From NCBI GenBank assembly GCA_001599815.1, contig BCIA01000002.1:3631626-3695625 (forward strand): a stretch of 64,000 nt of DNA, in the 5' to 3' direction. Positions 1-10,629 of this stretch are shown one piece after another. Numbering within the stretch: position 1 is the first letter of the stretch; every line of letters starts with the position of its first letter. A program made the position numbers and the translations under genes. This stretch comes from Furcasterigmium furcatum. Taxonomy: Eukaryota; Ascomycota; Sordariomycetes; Glomerellales; Plectosphaerellaceae. The notes under the pieces are model-generated. The model searched no databases, had not been told where the DNA came from, and worked only from the letters and a program-made list of their open reading frames with translations.

Positions 1-131
1 GGATAATTCGCCTGGTATATGTGAGGCGACGATACTATGGTGTGTCGTTCATAGATCGTCAGATGCGTGTATACACGTCTTCTGCAACTGTGGCACTTGC
101 CACTCAACGTCTCCCGCCGATGCGCTTCCAT

Positions 132-1076
132 CTATGCCGTATCCTTCCACAACTGGCGGATGCTGATCAGGCCCGGGATCAATCCCAGCACGGCGAGGGT
201 CGTGTCCGAAAGGCCCCCGTCGAAGCTGTAGTTCACCGTCACGGGGGCCCAGCAGACGTTCTTCGCCAGGTTGCGCCGCCATCCCTCTTTCCACGCCTTG
301 TGCTCCGCGGTCTCCACGTCGCCGCCCGTCGTCTTGCGGTGGTACTCGACGAGGAGCCGCCCGATCTCCAGCCCGACATATGTCATCCAGAACCGCGTGC
401 TCGCCTTAGCCGCGATGCCCTGCTGCTGGGGCGTCAGGCCGAAGACGCCCTTGGAGGAGAGGAACCAGGCGTTCTCGAGGGCCTGGAAGGCGGAGATGGA
501 GATGAGCTGGGCGAGGACGATCGTCTTGTCGAGGGACTCGGCGGCGGTCTGTTCGGGCTTCTTTCCGTCGTCGGAGGACTTCTTTCGGGGCTTGAGGAGG
601 CCGGGGATGAAGCTCCTGGCCGCCAGGTACATGCCCAGCAGGCCCCAGGAACGCAGAAACGTGCGGCTGTCGCTGAGGAGGGTGGAGAGGGCGCGCAGTC
701 GCGTGGCGAGCTTGATGGCTAGCGATGCGAAGGGCGCGGCGGCTGGCGCAGACGAGAGGAGGAAGGTGGTGTTCGGCGGGAGGGAGAAGGCGAGGGAGAT
801 GAGCTTGTGCGCGGAGTTCTCGAGAACGGCGTGGCTGGCGGTGTCGAGGATGTTGGCGGAGAGGCGTGCGCAGTAGCCTACGACGTGGAGGACGTTGTCG
901 ATGCCCGAGGGCGTCTGCATGCACTTGTGGAGGTGGATGATGAAGGCATCGAGGTTGCCAGGCACCGCGGCGAGGATGGTGCTCAGCGGGATCTTGGGCG
1001 GTTTGGCGGTCGGCGGCGAGGGCACGGGGAGGGGATCGCCCGTTGGGAGGTTTGTGACGGCAGTCTTCTCGGCCAT
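132..1076 (-). CDS. PEX11-family peroxisomal membrane protein (PEX11C-like)
   Basis: Single-exon gene of 314 residues. The N-terminus is proline-rich (about residues 12-30). The body that follows has the pattern of Pex11 proteins: an amphipathic N-terminal helix region, a family-like stretch around HVVGYCARLSAN, a central segment around SWGLLGMYLAARSFIPG, and a C-terminal hydrophobic stretch around TTLAVLGLIPGLISI. Pex11 proteins sit in the peroxisomal membrane and drive its elongation and division; the PEX11C branch of filamentous fungi is the best fit. The start is the only in-frame ATG before the conserved part. A peroxisome gene 5 kb from a KAPA synthase with a peroxisomal signal may be coincidence. 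I recognise the family from overall pattern, so the subfamily is less sure than the family. Confidence 0.8.
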   Translation of the reverse strand: MAEKTAVTNLPTGDPLPVPSPPTAKPPKIPLSTILAAVPGNLDAFIIHLHKCMQTPSGIDNVLHVVGYCARLSANILDTASHAVLENSAHKLISLAFSLPPNTTFLLSSAPAAAPFASLAIKLATRLRALSTLLSDSRTFLRSWGLLGMYLAARSFIPGLLKPRKKSSDDGKKPEQTAAESLDKTIVLAQLISISAFQALENAWFLSSKGVFGLTPQQQGIAAKASTRFWMTYVGLEIGRLLVEYHRKTTGGDVETAEHKAWKEGWRRNLAKNVCWAPVTVNYSFDGGLSDTTLAVLGLIPGLISIRQLWKDTA

Positions 1077-2246
1077 GATTGCGCTCGTGGTGGACGTGGT
1101 ATGGTCCTCTAGTTTCTCAATGCTGTCGCAGGCGCGCCGGTGTGAGGTCCTGGAACTCTCGGTGGTCTCTCGGTGATGGTGCCGAGGCAGTGGAGGGCCG
1201 AGTCAAAGACAGAATTCCGTCCGTTCAACGCTGTCCAGAGGGTCGAGACGGAGGAGGACACTTGGTGTTTGGCTGGAAGATGTCAACCATTGGGACACAG
1301 GGTCATTTCAAGCAGTTCAAGCGGCACGGAGAGTGCAATACGGGGGCATCGACCGAATTGCCGTCTGGGCCCGTACGACGGACGCGACTGTATGGTACCG
1401 GGCCTAGTATCCGGGGAAGAATGGAGGAGGGGACCTCGGTATCTTTCACCACGAGGGGCCGACAGTTTTAGCCGGCTTGTCAAGTTCCCGTGGCGGGAAG
1501 GTCACGTGCCTGGTCACGAGTGGGGCACTCTGTTCGGCGACGGTTCCTCCTGTCCTTCGGGTACAACACCGAAGGCCTGCTGCCGCTGCCTCTCAACTCG
1601 CTTCAACCATCCATTCCCAAGGCAACTCATCGCCAACCAGTTTTTGCCCCATGAGACAGGCGCTCGTCAATTGGGCGCATTGATTATTCTCCTACATCCC
1701 CCAAGTCGAATTACACGGCTGCGAGCTCGGTCGGACAGCAGGTCGATCGAGCCATTCGCGTCTTACACGACATTCAAGAGGGTTAAACAGCAGTGGTCGA
1801 AACGAGGACAGCGATTCCTCGCCAATCATCACAGCAGCATGCCTCGCCTGTCGAACCCCATCAGCCACCACTCACCGCCAAGCGCCAGGCTGTTAAGCTC
1901 CCCTCACACAAACGCAGCCGTTACCATCGCCCAGAGTCGGCCAATGTGCGGTCAAACGGCCGCCCCTGCTGTGGCGCTCTGGCTTGTACCGAAGCGGCAG
2001 CGAGCAACCCACATGGTCAGGCACCAGAGCAGTTGGACTCGTGCAGATCACCTCAGCCGCTCCGTTGCCCATCCCGCAAGGCGGAACGGCAACGATACCC
2101 CTTTTCTCCAGCGACATCGTCAAATCCGAGCGTCTTACAAGGCCGCCGCTGCTGCCTGACATCGAGTGATCCCTGAGTCCGGGCCAATTGAGGTACTTAA
2201 GCAGCTCTGATCGCTCGATTCCCCTGTCCTGAAGCATACCGCTCAC
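1077..2246. other. Intergenic region between divergent genes
   Basis: About 1.2 kb between the starts of the PEX11-like gene (-) and the DUF4246 gene (+), so it must carry both promoters. Long open frames here have no recognisable protein character and overlap each other. No RNA gene or repeat was seen. Confidence 0.6.
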
Positions 2247-4189
2247 ATGGCTCTTTGGTCCGCAATCCAGAGCATTTTCGGCGGCAGAACCGACGACGAC
2301 GCCCAGATGCCTGAATCTGATTCTTTCGTTCGCCCCGGCCTCGGGTCCCCCATCTATGCTTGGAAGGATTCCAAGTTCCCCAGTGCCGTCCTCGACGAGT
2401 GGTCGACCATTCCCTTGGCCACTCGTGAGCTCTATGTGCTCTTCTTCGTTGAGCAGATCACCAACAAGCCCGACTGGCACGCCAAGGTCTTTGACGAGAC
2501 CATTGTCTCCAAATGGAGATCCGAGGCCGAGGCTGTTAACTGGGAGGAGGCAGTTGGTGAAGAGCACGGCACTCTGTCTGGCGACCTCTTCAACTATGTG
2601 AGTGCAAACGGCGTCGCCCTGTCCCTCACCATTCGCGTCGCCTCTGACGCTACTACCCGCAGGCCATCGCCGAGCTGAGAGAAAAGGCGAAGCTCTTTGA
2701 AGCAACCGGCATGGTTCCCGTCATGGACCATAGTATTGCCGCCATCAAGTCTGACACGGCCATCCCCCTTGAACTCAAGGAGGAGCTCAAGCGTGCCGCT
2801 GCACCCTTGGAGGACGTACCTGAAGATGAGAAGGACTGGCACCCTCGGAGCAACAACCAAGTCCTGGACCTCGTTCATCCGTCACTCTGGCCCCTTGTAT
2901 ACGGACGCTCCCGGGTTCTCAAAGACAAGCTCCTCACCCTTGAGAACTGTTTCGAGGCTTGCGGCTCGGGCGAGGTCATCCCACTTCCCACCTCAATGAA
3001 GAATACGGCGACGGGCCATGACTACAACGGCATCCTGTCCCCACGCTTCCAGTGGCTCCCTTGCGAGGTCGACATCACTGGCGGCAAGCCCAAGATTGTC
3101 AGCTACATCAACAATCTCCACCCCACCCACCATCAGGCGCTTTACCCAGTTATCGAGAAGATCATCGAGAAGAGCCTGCCGTTGTGGGACACGGTGTACC
3201 GTTGGCCCGAGGAGTATTCTAAGCTTCGAATCAAGGCCACCAAGGCCCTTCGAAAATGTGAGGCGCCCGAAGTTTGCGGCGAGAAGTCGTGGGAGTGCTA
3301 CCCAGACAGACGGCCGGCCGATGAGGGCGAGGAGCGCCCGACCGACGACGAGTACTGGAGGTTGGACGAGGACCACGAGGTCAAAATCAAGGACAGGGAA
3401 TGGTTTGACCGTACGCACCCGTGCCAAACCCAAGACCCTGAGGAATATGTACCGGCCGGGCCTCGTCCCGAGGACGTGCGCACCATGGGTTTCTTCGATA
3501 ACGCCGAGCGCCTCCAGGTCATCGTCAAGCTGGCCAACATCCACCTGACTCCGGAGAAGCCTACGTACGATGGCGGCTCGTGGCATATCGAGGGCCAGCT
3601 CAACGAGCGCATCTGCGCCACAGCACTGTACTACTACGACTGCGAGAATGTGACCGATTCGTACCTCGCGTTGCGTAATAAGGGCGAGAACGAGGACTGG
3701 CCCATGGACTTGGAGTACGCCCAGAACGATGACGCGACCATCCGACGCGTCTTCGCCATTGACCCCTGGGGCAGCCTCTTGCAGAAGGTCGGCCGCACCC
3801 TGACGCGCGAGGGGCGACTTCTGACCTTCCCCAACCTCTACCAGCACTCCGTGTCGCCGTTTGAGCTGGCGGACAAGACGAAGCCGGGTCATCGCAAGAT
3901 CGTGGCGCTGTTCCTTGTGGATCCGGCCATCCCCATCATCAGCACGGCCAACGTGCCGCCGCAGCAGCAGCACTGGTGGGCTGAGGGAATCGAGCCAAAG
4001 CAGGGAGAGACGCCCAGGCTGCCGGCGGAGCTGCGGAGCTTGGTGCTGGATAGCATGGAGTGGCCGATCGGGTTGGAGGAGGCCAAGGCGACCAGGCTCG
4101 AACTCATGGATGAGCGCTCTTCGTTCGACCAGAACACGGACCGGGCCATGGGAGTTGATGCCGGCGGATGGGGATTCTGCGAGCACTGA
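2247..4189 (+). CDS. DUF4246-domain protein with a possible 2OG-Fe(II) dioxygenase-like fold
   Basis: Two exons, 2247..2597 and 2663..4189, joined by a 65-nt intron with a GTGAGT donor and CAG acceptor in phase 0, giving 625 residues. The sequence matches the fungal DUF4246 family over most of its length; the function of that family is not established. Spacing of conserved residues suggests a double-stranded beta-helix dioxygenase: an H-x-E motif (SWHIEG, His425 and Glu427), a distal histidine (YQHSV, His512) and a basic residue 16 positions on (GHRKI, Arg528). These would be the iron and 2-oxoglutarate ligands, which is my inference. No signal peptide or membrane segment is visible, so it is probably cytosolic. 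The start ATG opens a continuous frame and is preceded by stops. Confidence 0.85.
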
Positions 4190-4394
4190 GGAGCATGGCG
4201 ACGAGTGAGTGTCTCTCAACTGTTCTGTTACGAGCTGGGATGAGCAACGCGGGGCATTGTTGATCTACGTAGCTTGGTCGGGCCAGCTTCACGTGCAATT
4301 TATTCCCATAATTTCGGACTTGATTTATTCGGCCAGGCCCATTCCCAGGACCGCTTCACGCTCATGCTGCTTCGTACACTCAAATATCAATAGG

Positions 4395-5716
4395 CTATGC
4401 ATCTTCTTCCACGCCCGGCCGCGACTTCTGGAAGCTCTTCATCGGCTCCAGGCCCCAGCGGCCGAACATCGCGCTGTCCTCGTCCCATCCGTTGCAGTCG
4501 GTCGTGAGCATCTTCTCACCGGTGAAGACGGCGTTGGCGCCGGCCATGAAGCAGAGCGCCTGCTTCTCCTCGGACATGGTCTTCCTTCCCGCGGCGATGC
4601 GGATGATGGTGGCGGGCATCAGGATCCTCGCCGTCGCAATAGTCCGCAGCACCGTCGGGAACTCGACGGGCGGCCTGTCGCCCAGGGGGGTGCCCTTGAT
4701 GGGCACGAGGGCGTTCACGGGGAAGCTCTCCGGGTGTGCAGGCAGGGTCGAGACGGTGTGCAGCATGCCGATGCGGTCGTCGGCCGACTCGCCGAGGCCG
4801 AGGATGCCGCCGGAGCAGACGCTGACGCCGGCGTCGCGGACGTGGGAGAGGGTCTTGAGGCGCTCGTCGTAGGTCCTGGTGGAGATGACGGAGGGGTAGA
4901 ACTCGCGGCTGGTGTCGACGTTGTGGTTGTAGGCGGTCAGGCCGGCCTCCTTGAGCTCCTTGGCCTGGGCGTCGTCGATCATGCCGAGGGTGACGCAGGA
5001 CTCCATGCCGAGGGCGCGGACGCCCTCGACCATGGCCTTGATGTTCTTGAGGGCGTTCTTGCGGCCGCGCATGTCGCGCCAGGCGGCGCCCATGCAGAAG
5101 CGGGTGCTGCCGTTGTCGCGGGCGATGCGGGCGGCGGCGAGGACGGCGTCGACGGGCTCGACGCGCTTGGCCTGCAGGCCGGTGCCCTCCTGGTAGCGGG
5201 TGGACTGGGCGCAGTAGGAGCAGTCCTCGGTGCAGCCGCCGGTCTTGATGTTCATGAGGGTGCAGAGCTGGACCTCGGCTGGGTTGTGGAAGCGGCGGTG
5301 GACGCTGGCCTGGGTCATACGGGGGCAGGTCAGCGCCGTCGTCGAGTCACCGGGACCTCCTCGATATCACGGATCAGAGCTCAGGTGCTACTTACGGCTT
5401 GGAAGCCGAGCTCCATTAGGGGCTGGTGGTAGATGGCGGCGATCTCCTCCCTCGTCCAGGTGTTCCTGGGGGCCGTGGCGGCGACGGCCTCTTTCAGGAT
5501 TCTTCGGGCATTTCGTCGGCGTTCTGCTTGCAAGGCCTCGTGGCTGCCGGGTGACGGGGGAGGTGGCGAGGGTGAGTTAGGTGTTCTGGGGTGGTCGACG
5601 ACTGTTGACATTCGAGCAATACCAGGAGCTGTCTTGGTGACTGGGAGGGCTGGCCGAGTCGCAACCCGGGCGCTGGCGCTCAGCTTCGATACGGCTCGAC
5701 TCATCTTGTCGGCCAT
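4395..5716 (-). CDS. bio2: Biotin synthase (radical SAM), probably mitochondrial
   Basis: Two exons on the minus strand, 5396..5716 and 4395..5309, with an 86-nt intron (GTAAGT donor, CCCAG acceptor), giving 411 residues. Biotin synthase inserts sulfur into dethiobiotin, the last step of biotin synthesis. The radical-SAM cluster motif CTEDCSYC is present. The ligands of the second [2Fe-2S] cluster are recognisable in FCMGAAWR, ESCVTLGM, CSGGILGLGE and the arginine of RIAAGR. The N-terminus after ATG 5716 is rich in Arg, Lys, Ser and Ala with few acidic residues (MADKMSRAVSKLSASARVAT), as expected of a mitochondrial presequence. An upstream in-frame extension exists but looks like leader. It is the first gene of the biotin cluster. 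Confidence 0.97.
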
Positions 5717-6371
5717 TGTAGATGCTAGACTTGTGACGACGGGATGGGAGGAGTGGAGGGAGGGATCACAGGTAAGAGTAAGGTAAGGTATGGAGAGATG
5801 TATGTGTGGCGGCCTCTCTCTCACCTCTCATATCCGGCCTAAATGTCATCCAGTACATTTCACATTCAGTCACCGGCAGAGAGGAGCCCGAGGCGTTTCG
5901 ATGCGGGGTAACTCGGTAGGAGCTCTGTCCAGCAGTGGGGCAACGTTGGAAGCGCTGCTGCAGAGGATGTGTTAATTCCTTTGGATGGCGTCTATTTCCA
6001 TCCTTCGGCACCTCATCCAATTTGGATATTTGGACAACTCGGGCTGTACAAATGCCAGATCCCCCAAGCCAGGCAGTAGAATCTACGGCCATGATTGGAT
6101 ATACGGACAGATGGATTGTTATACTGACTCATTTCCAGGGGCTACAAGCTAGTCTCGGCTCTTAGTGTGAAGCCTCAATGCTTCGCGTCTTGTTGGGGAC
6201 GCGGTTCAGCTTTGTTGATCGAACACGGAGTCGCAGGATTGTCTCGTCATTAATCGCGCAGCACACCAGGCTGGGGCGGGGGGGCATGGATCTACCCGAA
6301 GAGTATTACTACCCTGTGGCCATCTTGCTTCCCATCATCCTCCTGCGCGGGCTGCAGATGAGGTGCTCAGC
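5717..6371. other. Intergenic region in the biotin cluster
   Basis: Upstream region of the biotin synthase gene and downstream region of the KAPA synthase gene, about 0.65 kb. No coding sequence, repeat or RNA gene is supported. Confidence 0.6.
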
Positions 6372-7809
6372 CTACAGCCGAGACTTTTCAGTCGACGTTC
6401 CATCAGCGGCCGCCGCAAGCCGCACCCAGTCTTCCACGGCCTGTGCCAGGCCCTCCACTTCCTCCCGCGTGTTGGCGGCGTGGAGGCACACTCTGACCCT
6501 CTCGCTGCCCTTGGGCACTGTCGGTGCGACGATGGGGCGCACGACGAAACCCTTCTGCTGGCAGTGCTGTGCCAGGCTCCGCGGAGACGAGGTCAGGATG
6601 GGGACGATGGGCGACCTGGGTACCGCCGGGTCCACGCGGATCGACCTCGGCTCCCCGCGGTACCGTGAGCAGATTGACGAGAAGAGCCCGTGGGCATACG
6701 TCGTCAGCTCGTGCAAATGGGTCCTCAGCGCGTCCGCCTGGGGCGTCGGTAGAAAGTCGTAGGTCACCTTGATGCTCGCCAGGCACGTTGGCGGCATGGC
6801 CGTGGTGTAGATCAGGGTCCTTGCGTAGTTGATGAGGTACTCCCGCACGACCGGAGCGCAGAGCACGATGGCTAAACAAGCAGAAGTGATGTCAGCCAGC
6901 CAGCTCAACAACGCCCAGGGGAATTATGTTGGTTGAGTCGCAACGGCAGGGGTCGAGCGTGGGCCACCGCCGTCCGTCGCTGGCGTTGAGTCACTCACCT
7001 CCAGACGAGCCCATTGCCTTGCCGAACGTGTGCACCCGGGCGAACACGTCCTTCTCAAGGCCGAGATCGCTGACGAGCCCGCGGCCTCCCTTGCCGAGAA
7101 GGCCGGTGGAGTGCGCCTCGTCGACGATCAGATGTCCGTTGCCCCGGGGGAGGTACCGCTTGAGGCAGTCGACGATCCCTCGCAGCGGCGCAAGGTCGCC
7201 GTCCATGCTGTAGACCCCCTCGACGGCCACGAAGACATTCCTGGTCCCCTCCCTGACTTGCCTGTCCTCGCGGGTGAGATCTTCGAGGACCTCGCCCAGG
7301 CTCTTCTTTCCGTCAGCCCGGTCCGCCGGCGTGGAGACGCGATTGTGGGCGAAGGGCACCCGTCGCCCTGCCCGACTCAGCTTCATGCCGTCGTGGGTGC
7401 TGGCGTGGACGAGCTCGTCGTAGACTATGATATCGCCCGGTTGAGGCACGCAGCTGAAGAGGCCGACATTGGCGTCCAGCCCCGAGTTGAAGAGAAGCCC
7501 CGCGGGAGCATCGTGAAAGGCGGCAACATCCCGTTCCAGGTCCTCTGCCAGTGTCGAGTTCCCGTCGAGGAGCCGTGAGCCGCCCGAGCCGAAGAGGGGG
7601 AACGAGGGCGACGAATTGAATGTTTCGAGGGCGGATAGATACGCCTGTCGCACTTCTGGGACGAGAGAGAGCGAGAGATATGAGTTTGATGAGAAGTCGA
7701 CGCTTGTGGAGGGGAATGTGCTGAGCCGACGAAGCTGGGACCGCGCTTGTCTGTCGGAGAGGCGAAGTTGGAGCGTTTCTTCGAGGCTCGGGGGATGTTC
7801 TGATGACAT
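6372..7809 (-). CDS. bioF: 8-amino-7-oxononanoate (KAPA) synthase, peroxisomal
   Basis: Two exons, 6999..7809 and 6372..6871, with a 127-nt intron (GTGAGT donor, TTTAG acceptor, phase 1), giving 436 residues. This PLP enzyme of the alpha-oxoamine synthase family condenses pimeloyl-CoA with alanine to make KAPA, the first committed step of the biotin ring pathway. Visible motifs are the substrate-entry part SNSYLSLS, the glycine-rich FGSGGSRLLDG, the PLP-ring pair VDEAHSTG and the Schiff-base lysine in HTFGKAMGSSGA, which straddles the splice junction. The protein ends in Ser-Arg-Leu, a PTS1 peroxisomal targeting signal. That fits the known peroxisomal location of KAPA synthase in aspergilli, where pimeloyl-CoA comes from beta-oxidation. 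An open frame continues 12 codons upstream of ATG 7809 but begins with GTG, so I chose 7809. Confidence 0.95.
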
Positions 7810-8437
7810 TTCGGACAATCCCCTCAGTCGGAATTCCGCATACACTCTCAGGGACTGTCGAAGATGCTCTCAGCGTGTGTGGATAAAGGGAAGCTCTCAG
7901 TGCCGCCACTCACATTGAATCTTGGACTCTGCCGTGGTGTCCCAAGAGGACTTCTGTAGCTTGCGCTAATTCCTCCGACGTCCCTTTTCAGACAAACAAC
8001 CTGTTTTTTTCTCCAGCAGACATTGCTTCCATAGCTGGTCTCATAGGTGCCACGATTGGCCGCTATCAGCTGTCTCCAACAGCGCCCGACATCCGAGGAT
8101 ATAGCGCTCGGGCCACTATAACCACTGACTGAGCCCCCTATAATTGCGAAGAGACATCACGGGCCGCGGCTTTTCTTACTCCGACTTATACCGGTCTTGG
8201 CTTTTATGGGGATTTGGTAACTTCACTTTTTTTCTGAAGTAAACGGCGAGTATTAATAAGAAAGCATCTGTGGGGTTCAAGTACGAATGTACTCTATTGA
8301 CATTGACTGAACAACTTCTGAAGTAAACAGGTGGTTTGGGCTGGGCCAGAACCACGCAGTGGGTGGTCCCTAAGACCAGGTATGAATGCTATGGCCGGCT
8401 GTATGCGTCGAGCAAATGTTCTGCAAATACACTCTCT
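7810..8437. promoter_or_regulatory. KAPA synthase upstream region with a repeated 13-bp motif
   Basis: Non-coding region between the KAPA synthase start and the transporter stop. The 13-mer TTCTGAAGTAAAC occurs at 8232-8244 and again, exactly, at 8316-8328. The second copy lies inside the near-palindrome ACTTC-T-GAAGT. No factor is known to me for this motif. Confidence 0.4.
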
Positions 8438-10066
8438 TTAGAGCGTGTAGGGGTTGTAGATAACGCCCCTCTCCTCCGACTCGGTCTTGAGCTTCTTGTT
8501 CTCCCGGATCAGCGTGAACTTGACGGCAAGCGCCATGACGACGGTGAGGACAGCCATGGCCATCATGATCAGCATGGCCATCAGGTATCGCGGCGCATCG
8601 GTGGACGGGAAGAAGTACGGCGACATGATGTTTCCGAGGTGGCCAAAGACGTTCACGATAGCAGCGGAGGCGGCGCGCTTCTCCGGCGTCTTCGACAGCG
8701 TGGAAAGGCACCAGGCGAAGACCAGGGGGTTGACGGAGAAGAGGCCGCCGATGTAAAGGAAGGCGGCAGCATAACGAGCGGCCTGCTGCAGGGAGGATGC
8801 CGACACGATAAATCCAATAACAGCAATGGCGACGCCGCCGATGATATGGTAGCCACGCTCCTTTCTGCGGTCGCTGTTGCTGCACACAAAGAGCGAGCAG
8901 ATAGCGCCCAGGACGTAAGGAGGTGCAGTGAGAAGGAGAGTCGTGGTTCGGCTGCCCATGTTGAATCCCTGGACGATAGAGGGGAAGAAGTTGTTGAAGC
9001 CGTAGGAAGCCGTGATGCCGAGGTTGAAGAGCATCTGCAAGTAGTGGTCAGCGGGGGTCACTTGAATCAAAATAGTCAGGAGTGTGACTAACGAAGAGAT
9101 ATGTCTTGTAGTCCGTCAGACTCAGGCGCAGGCCACCCAGAACCGTACGCTGGCCTTCAGGCTCAGACACACGATCGGCGGCCATCCTAGCAGCAGCCAG
9201 CTTGCGCAGATCCTCCGTCATGGACCAACGGGTGCTTCCGGTGTTCGAGTCGGGATAATCGGGCAGGACAAACAGAGCGATGATGGCAAAGACGCATCCC
9301 GCGGCGCCCTCCAGGATGAACAGCCACTGCCACCCGGCCAGGCCTTGGACTTGGTCCAGACCGGCAAAGACACCGGCCGCAATGAGACCCGACACAGCCA
9401 TGGCGAGGACGAGACCGGTATAGAGAACGGCAAAGCGGAGGGCGAGTTCCCGGCGGGTGTACCAGCAAGACATAACGTAGACGGCGCCAGGGTACAGAGG
9501 AGCCTCGACGATACCCAGGAAAACACGGATGGCGACGAGGCTGCCAAAGTTGTTGGCCGCGGCAGTGGCAGCGGACACAATGGACCAGATGATGGCGGCG
9601 CAGGGAAGATAGATGGATGGGCGGATTCTCGTGATCAGCATGTTGGAGGGGAGCTGTGCGGCCATGTATCTGTGAGGTATCCAAGTCAGCAACAGCCCCT
9701 TGGCGCTAGTAGTGAAGCTTTGTCTTACCCAGCAGTCAGGACGGAGACGGCAACGTTGAACTGGTTACCAACCAGACCCAAGTCCTCCTCGAAGGTGTTG
9801 AGCCTCGCCTGGGCGATGCTGGTCCTGTCGAGGTAGTTGAAGAGGTAGAGGATCCACAGCATGGGCAGCAGAGTCATGTCGAGGGTGCGGACAATCTTCT
9901 TCTGCTTAGCCTCCCAGTCCGGGTCGTTTAGGGCCTCAATGGCGTTGAGCTGGCGCTCGGGAGACTTTTCAGACTTCTCGACATCTTCAGAGATCTCGGC
10001 GTGCTCGTCGACGTGCTTGACGTCGGCGCCAAAGGGGACTCCGGCGTCGTCCTTCTGAGAAGACAT
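8438..10066 (-). CDS. MFS transporter of the anion:cation symporter (Dal5/Vht1-like) family
   Basis: Three exons, 9729..10066, 9093..9669 and 8438..9034, with introns of 59 and 58 nt, giving 503 residues. After an acidic cytosolic N-terminus of about 65 residues comes the first membrane helix with YLFNYLDRTSIAQARL, the hallmark of the fungal Dal5/Tna1/Fen2/Vht1 group. About 12 membrane segments can be traced, with the central loop near residues 240-290. Members of this family carry carboxylated vitamins and related anions, and yeast Vht1 is the biotin-proton symporter. Its place between KAPA synthase and the regulator makes biotin, dethiobiotin, KAPA or pimelate likely cargoes, but that is inferred from position only. 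A TATA-like run lies about 125 bp upstream. Confidence 0.9.
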
Positions 10067-10629
10067 AGTGCTGATCTTGTAACGGAGGGGAATAAGAATC
10101 TGAGTTCTGACAAGAAGAGAATCTGATGAGCAATGGAGAGAGGCTGCCTGTAGATGGAAGAAATAAGGTCTGACTAGCCTCGGGAGCTCAATATATATGT
10201 ATCGAGCTTCGGAGTAGCATATTCTCCTGGTTCCCCGTCCACGCCCCGGAAGCTACTTTTTTGTGGTCTGGGGACAGAATCCGGGGTGGAACTTGGAACT
10301 TGTTCTGTGGAGTGAGTAAAGGACTGAAGGTTGGCCAAGGAGCTATTGGAGGTTCGTCTGGAGGATTGGAGGCAATGTGCCGCTCAGGATCAGCCCCTGG
10401 GTTCGGCCATCAGATGCCAAGGTCCTACTACTCCGCTAACCCGCTATTCCGTTCAGTCGTATTCTGGTTCGATCTTGGAGAGAGTTGTTTCGGGAATAAC
10501 GTCTTGCGGTCGCGGTCGGACTAGGTCTCCTGAGGCGGACGGAGAGCGCCCTGGCTTCATATCCATGTTCCTTATTCCGAACATGTATTTATAATTTATC
10601 ATGCCAAGATCTTTCTTCTTTCATTTCTC
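10067..10629. other. Intergenic region between transporter and regulator
   Basis: Transporter promoter side and the 3' side of the regulator gene. Apart from the TATA-like run I see no coding sequence or repeat. Confidence 0.55.
10191..10198 (-). promoter_or_regulatory. TATA-like element upstream of the MFS transporter
   Basis: ATATATAT about 125 bp upstream of the transporter ATG, at a plausible distance for a fungal TATA box. Called by pattern only. Confidence 0.35.

Noticed and set aside
1173..2159. 328-codon open frame upstream of the DUF4246 gene
   Set aside because: No domain, Arg/Ser-biased composition, overlapped by other frames; more likely promoter and leader sequence.
4209..5432. 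407-codon open frame on the plus strand
   Set aside because: Antisense to the biotin synthase gene, with an Ala/Gly/Val-biased shadow composition.
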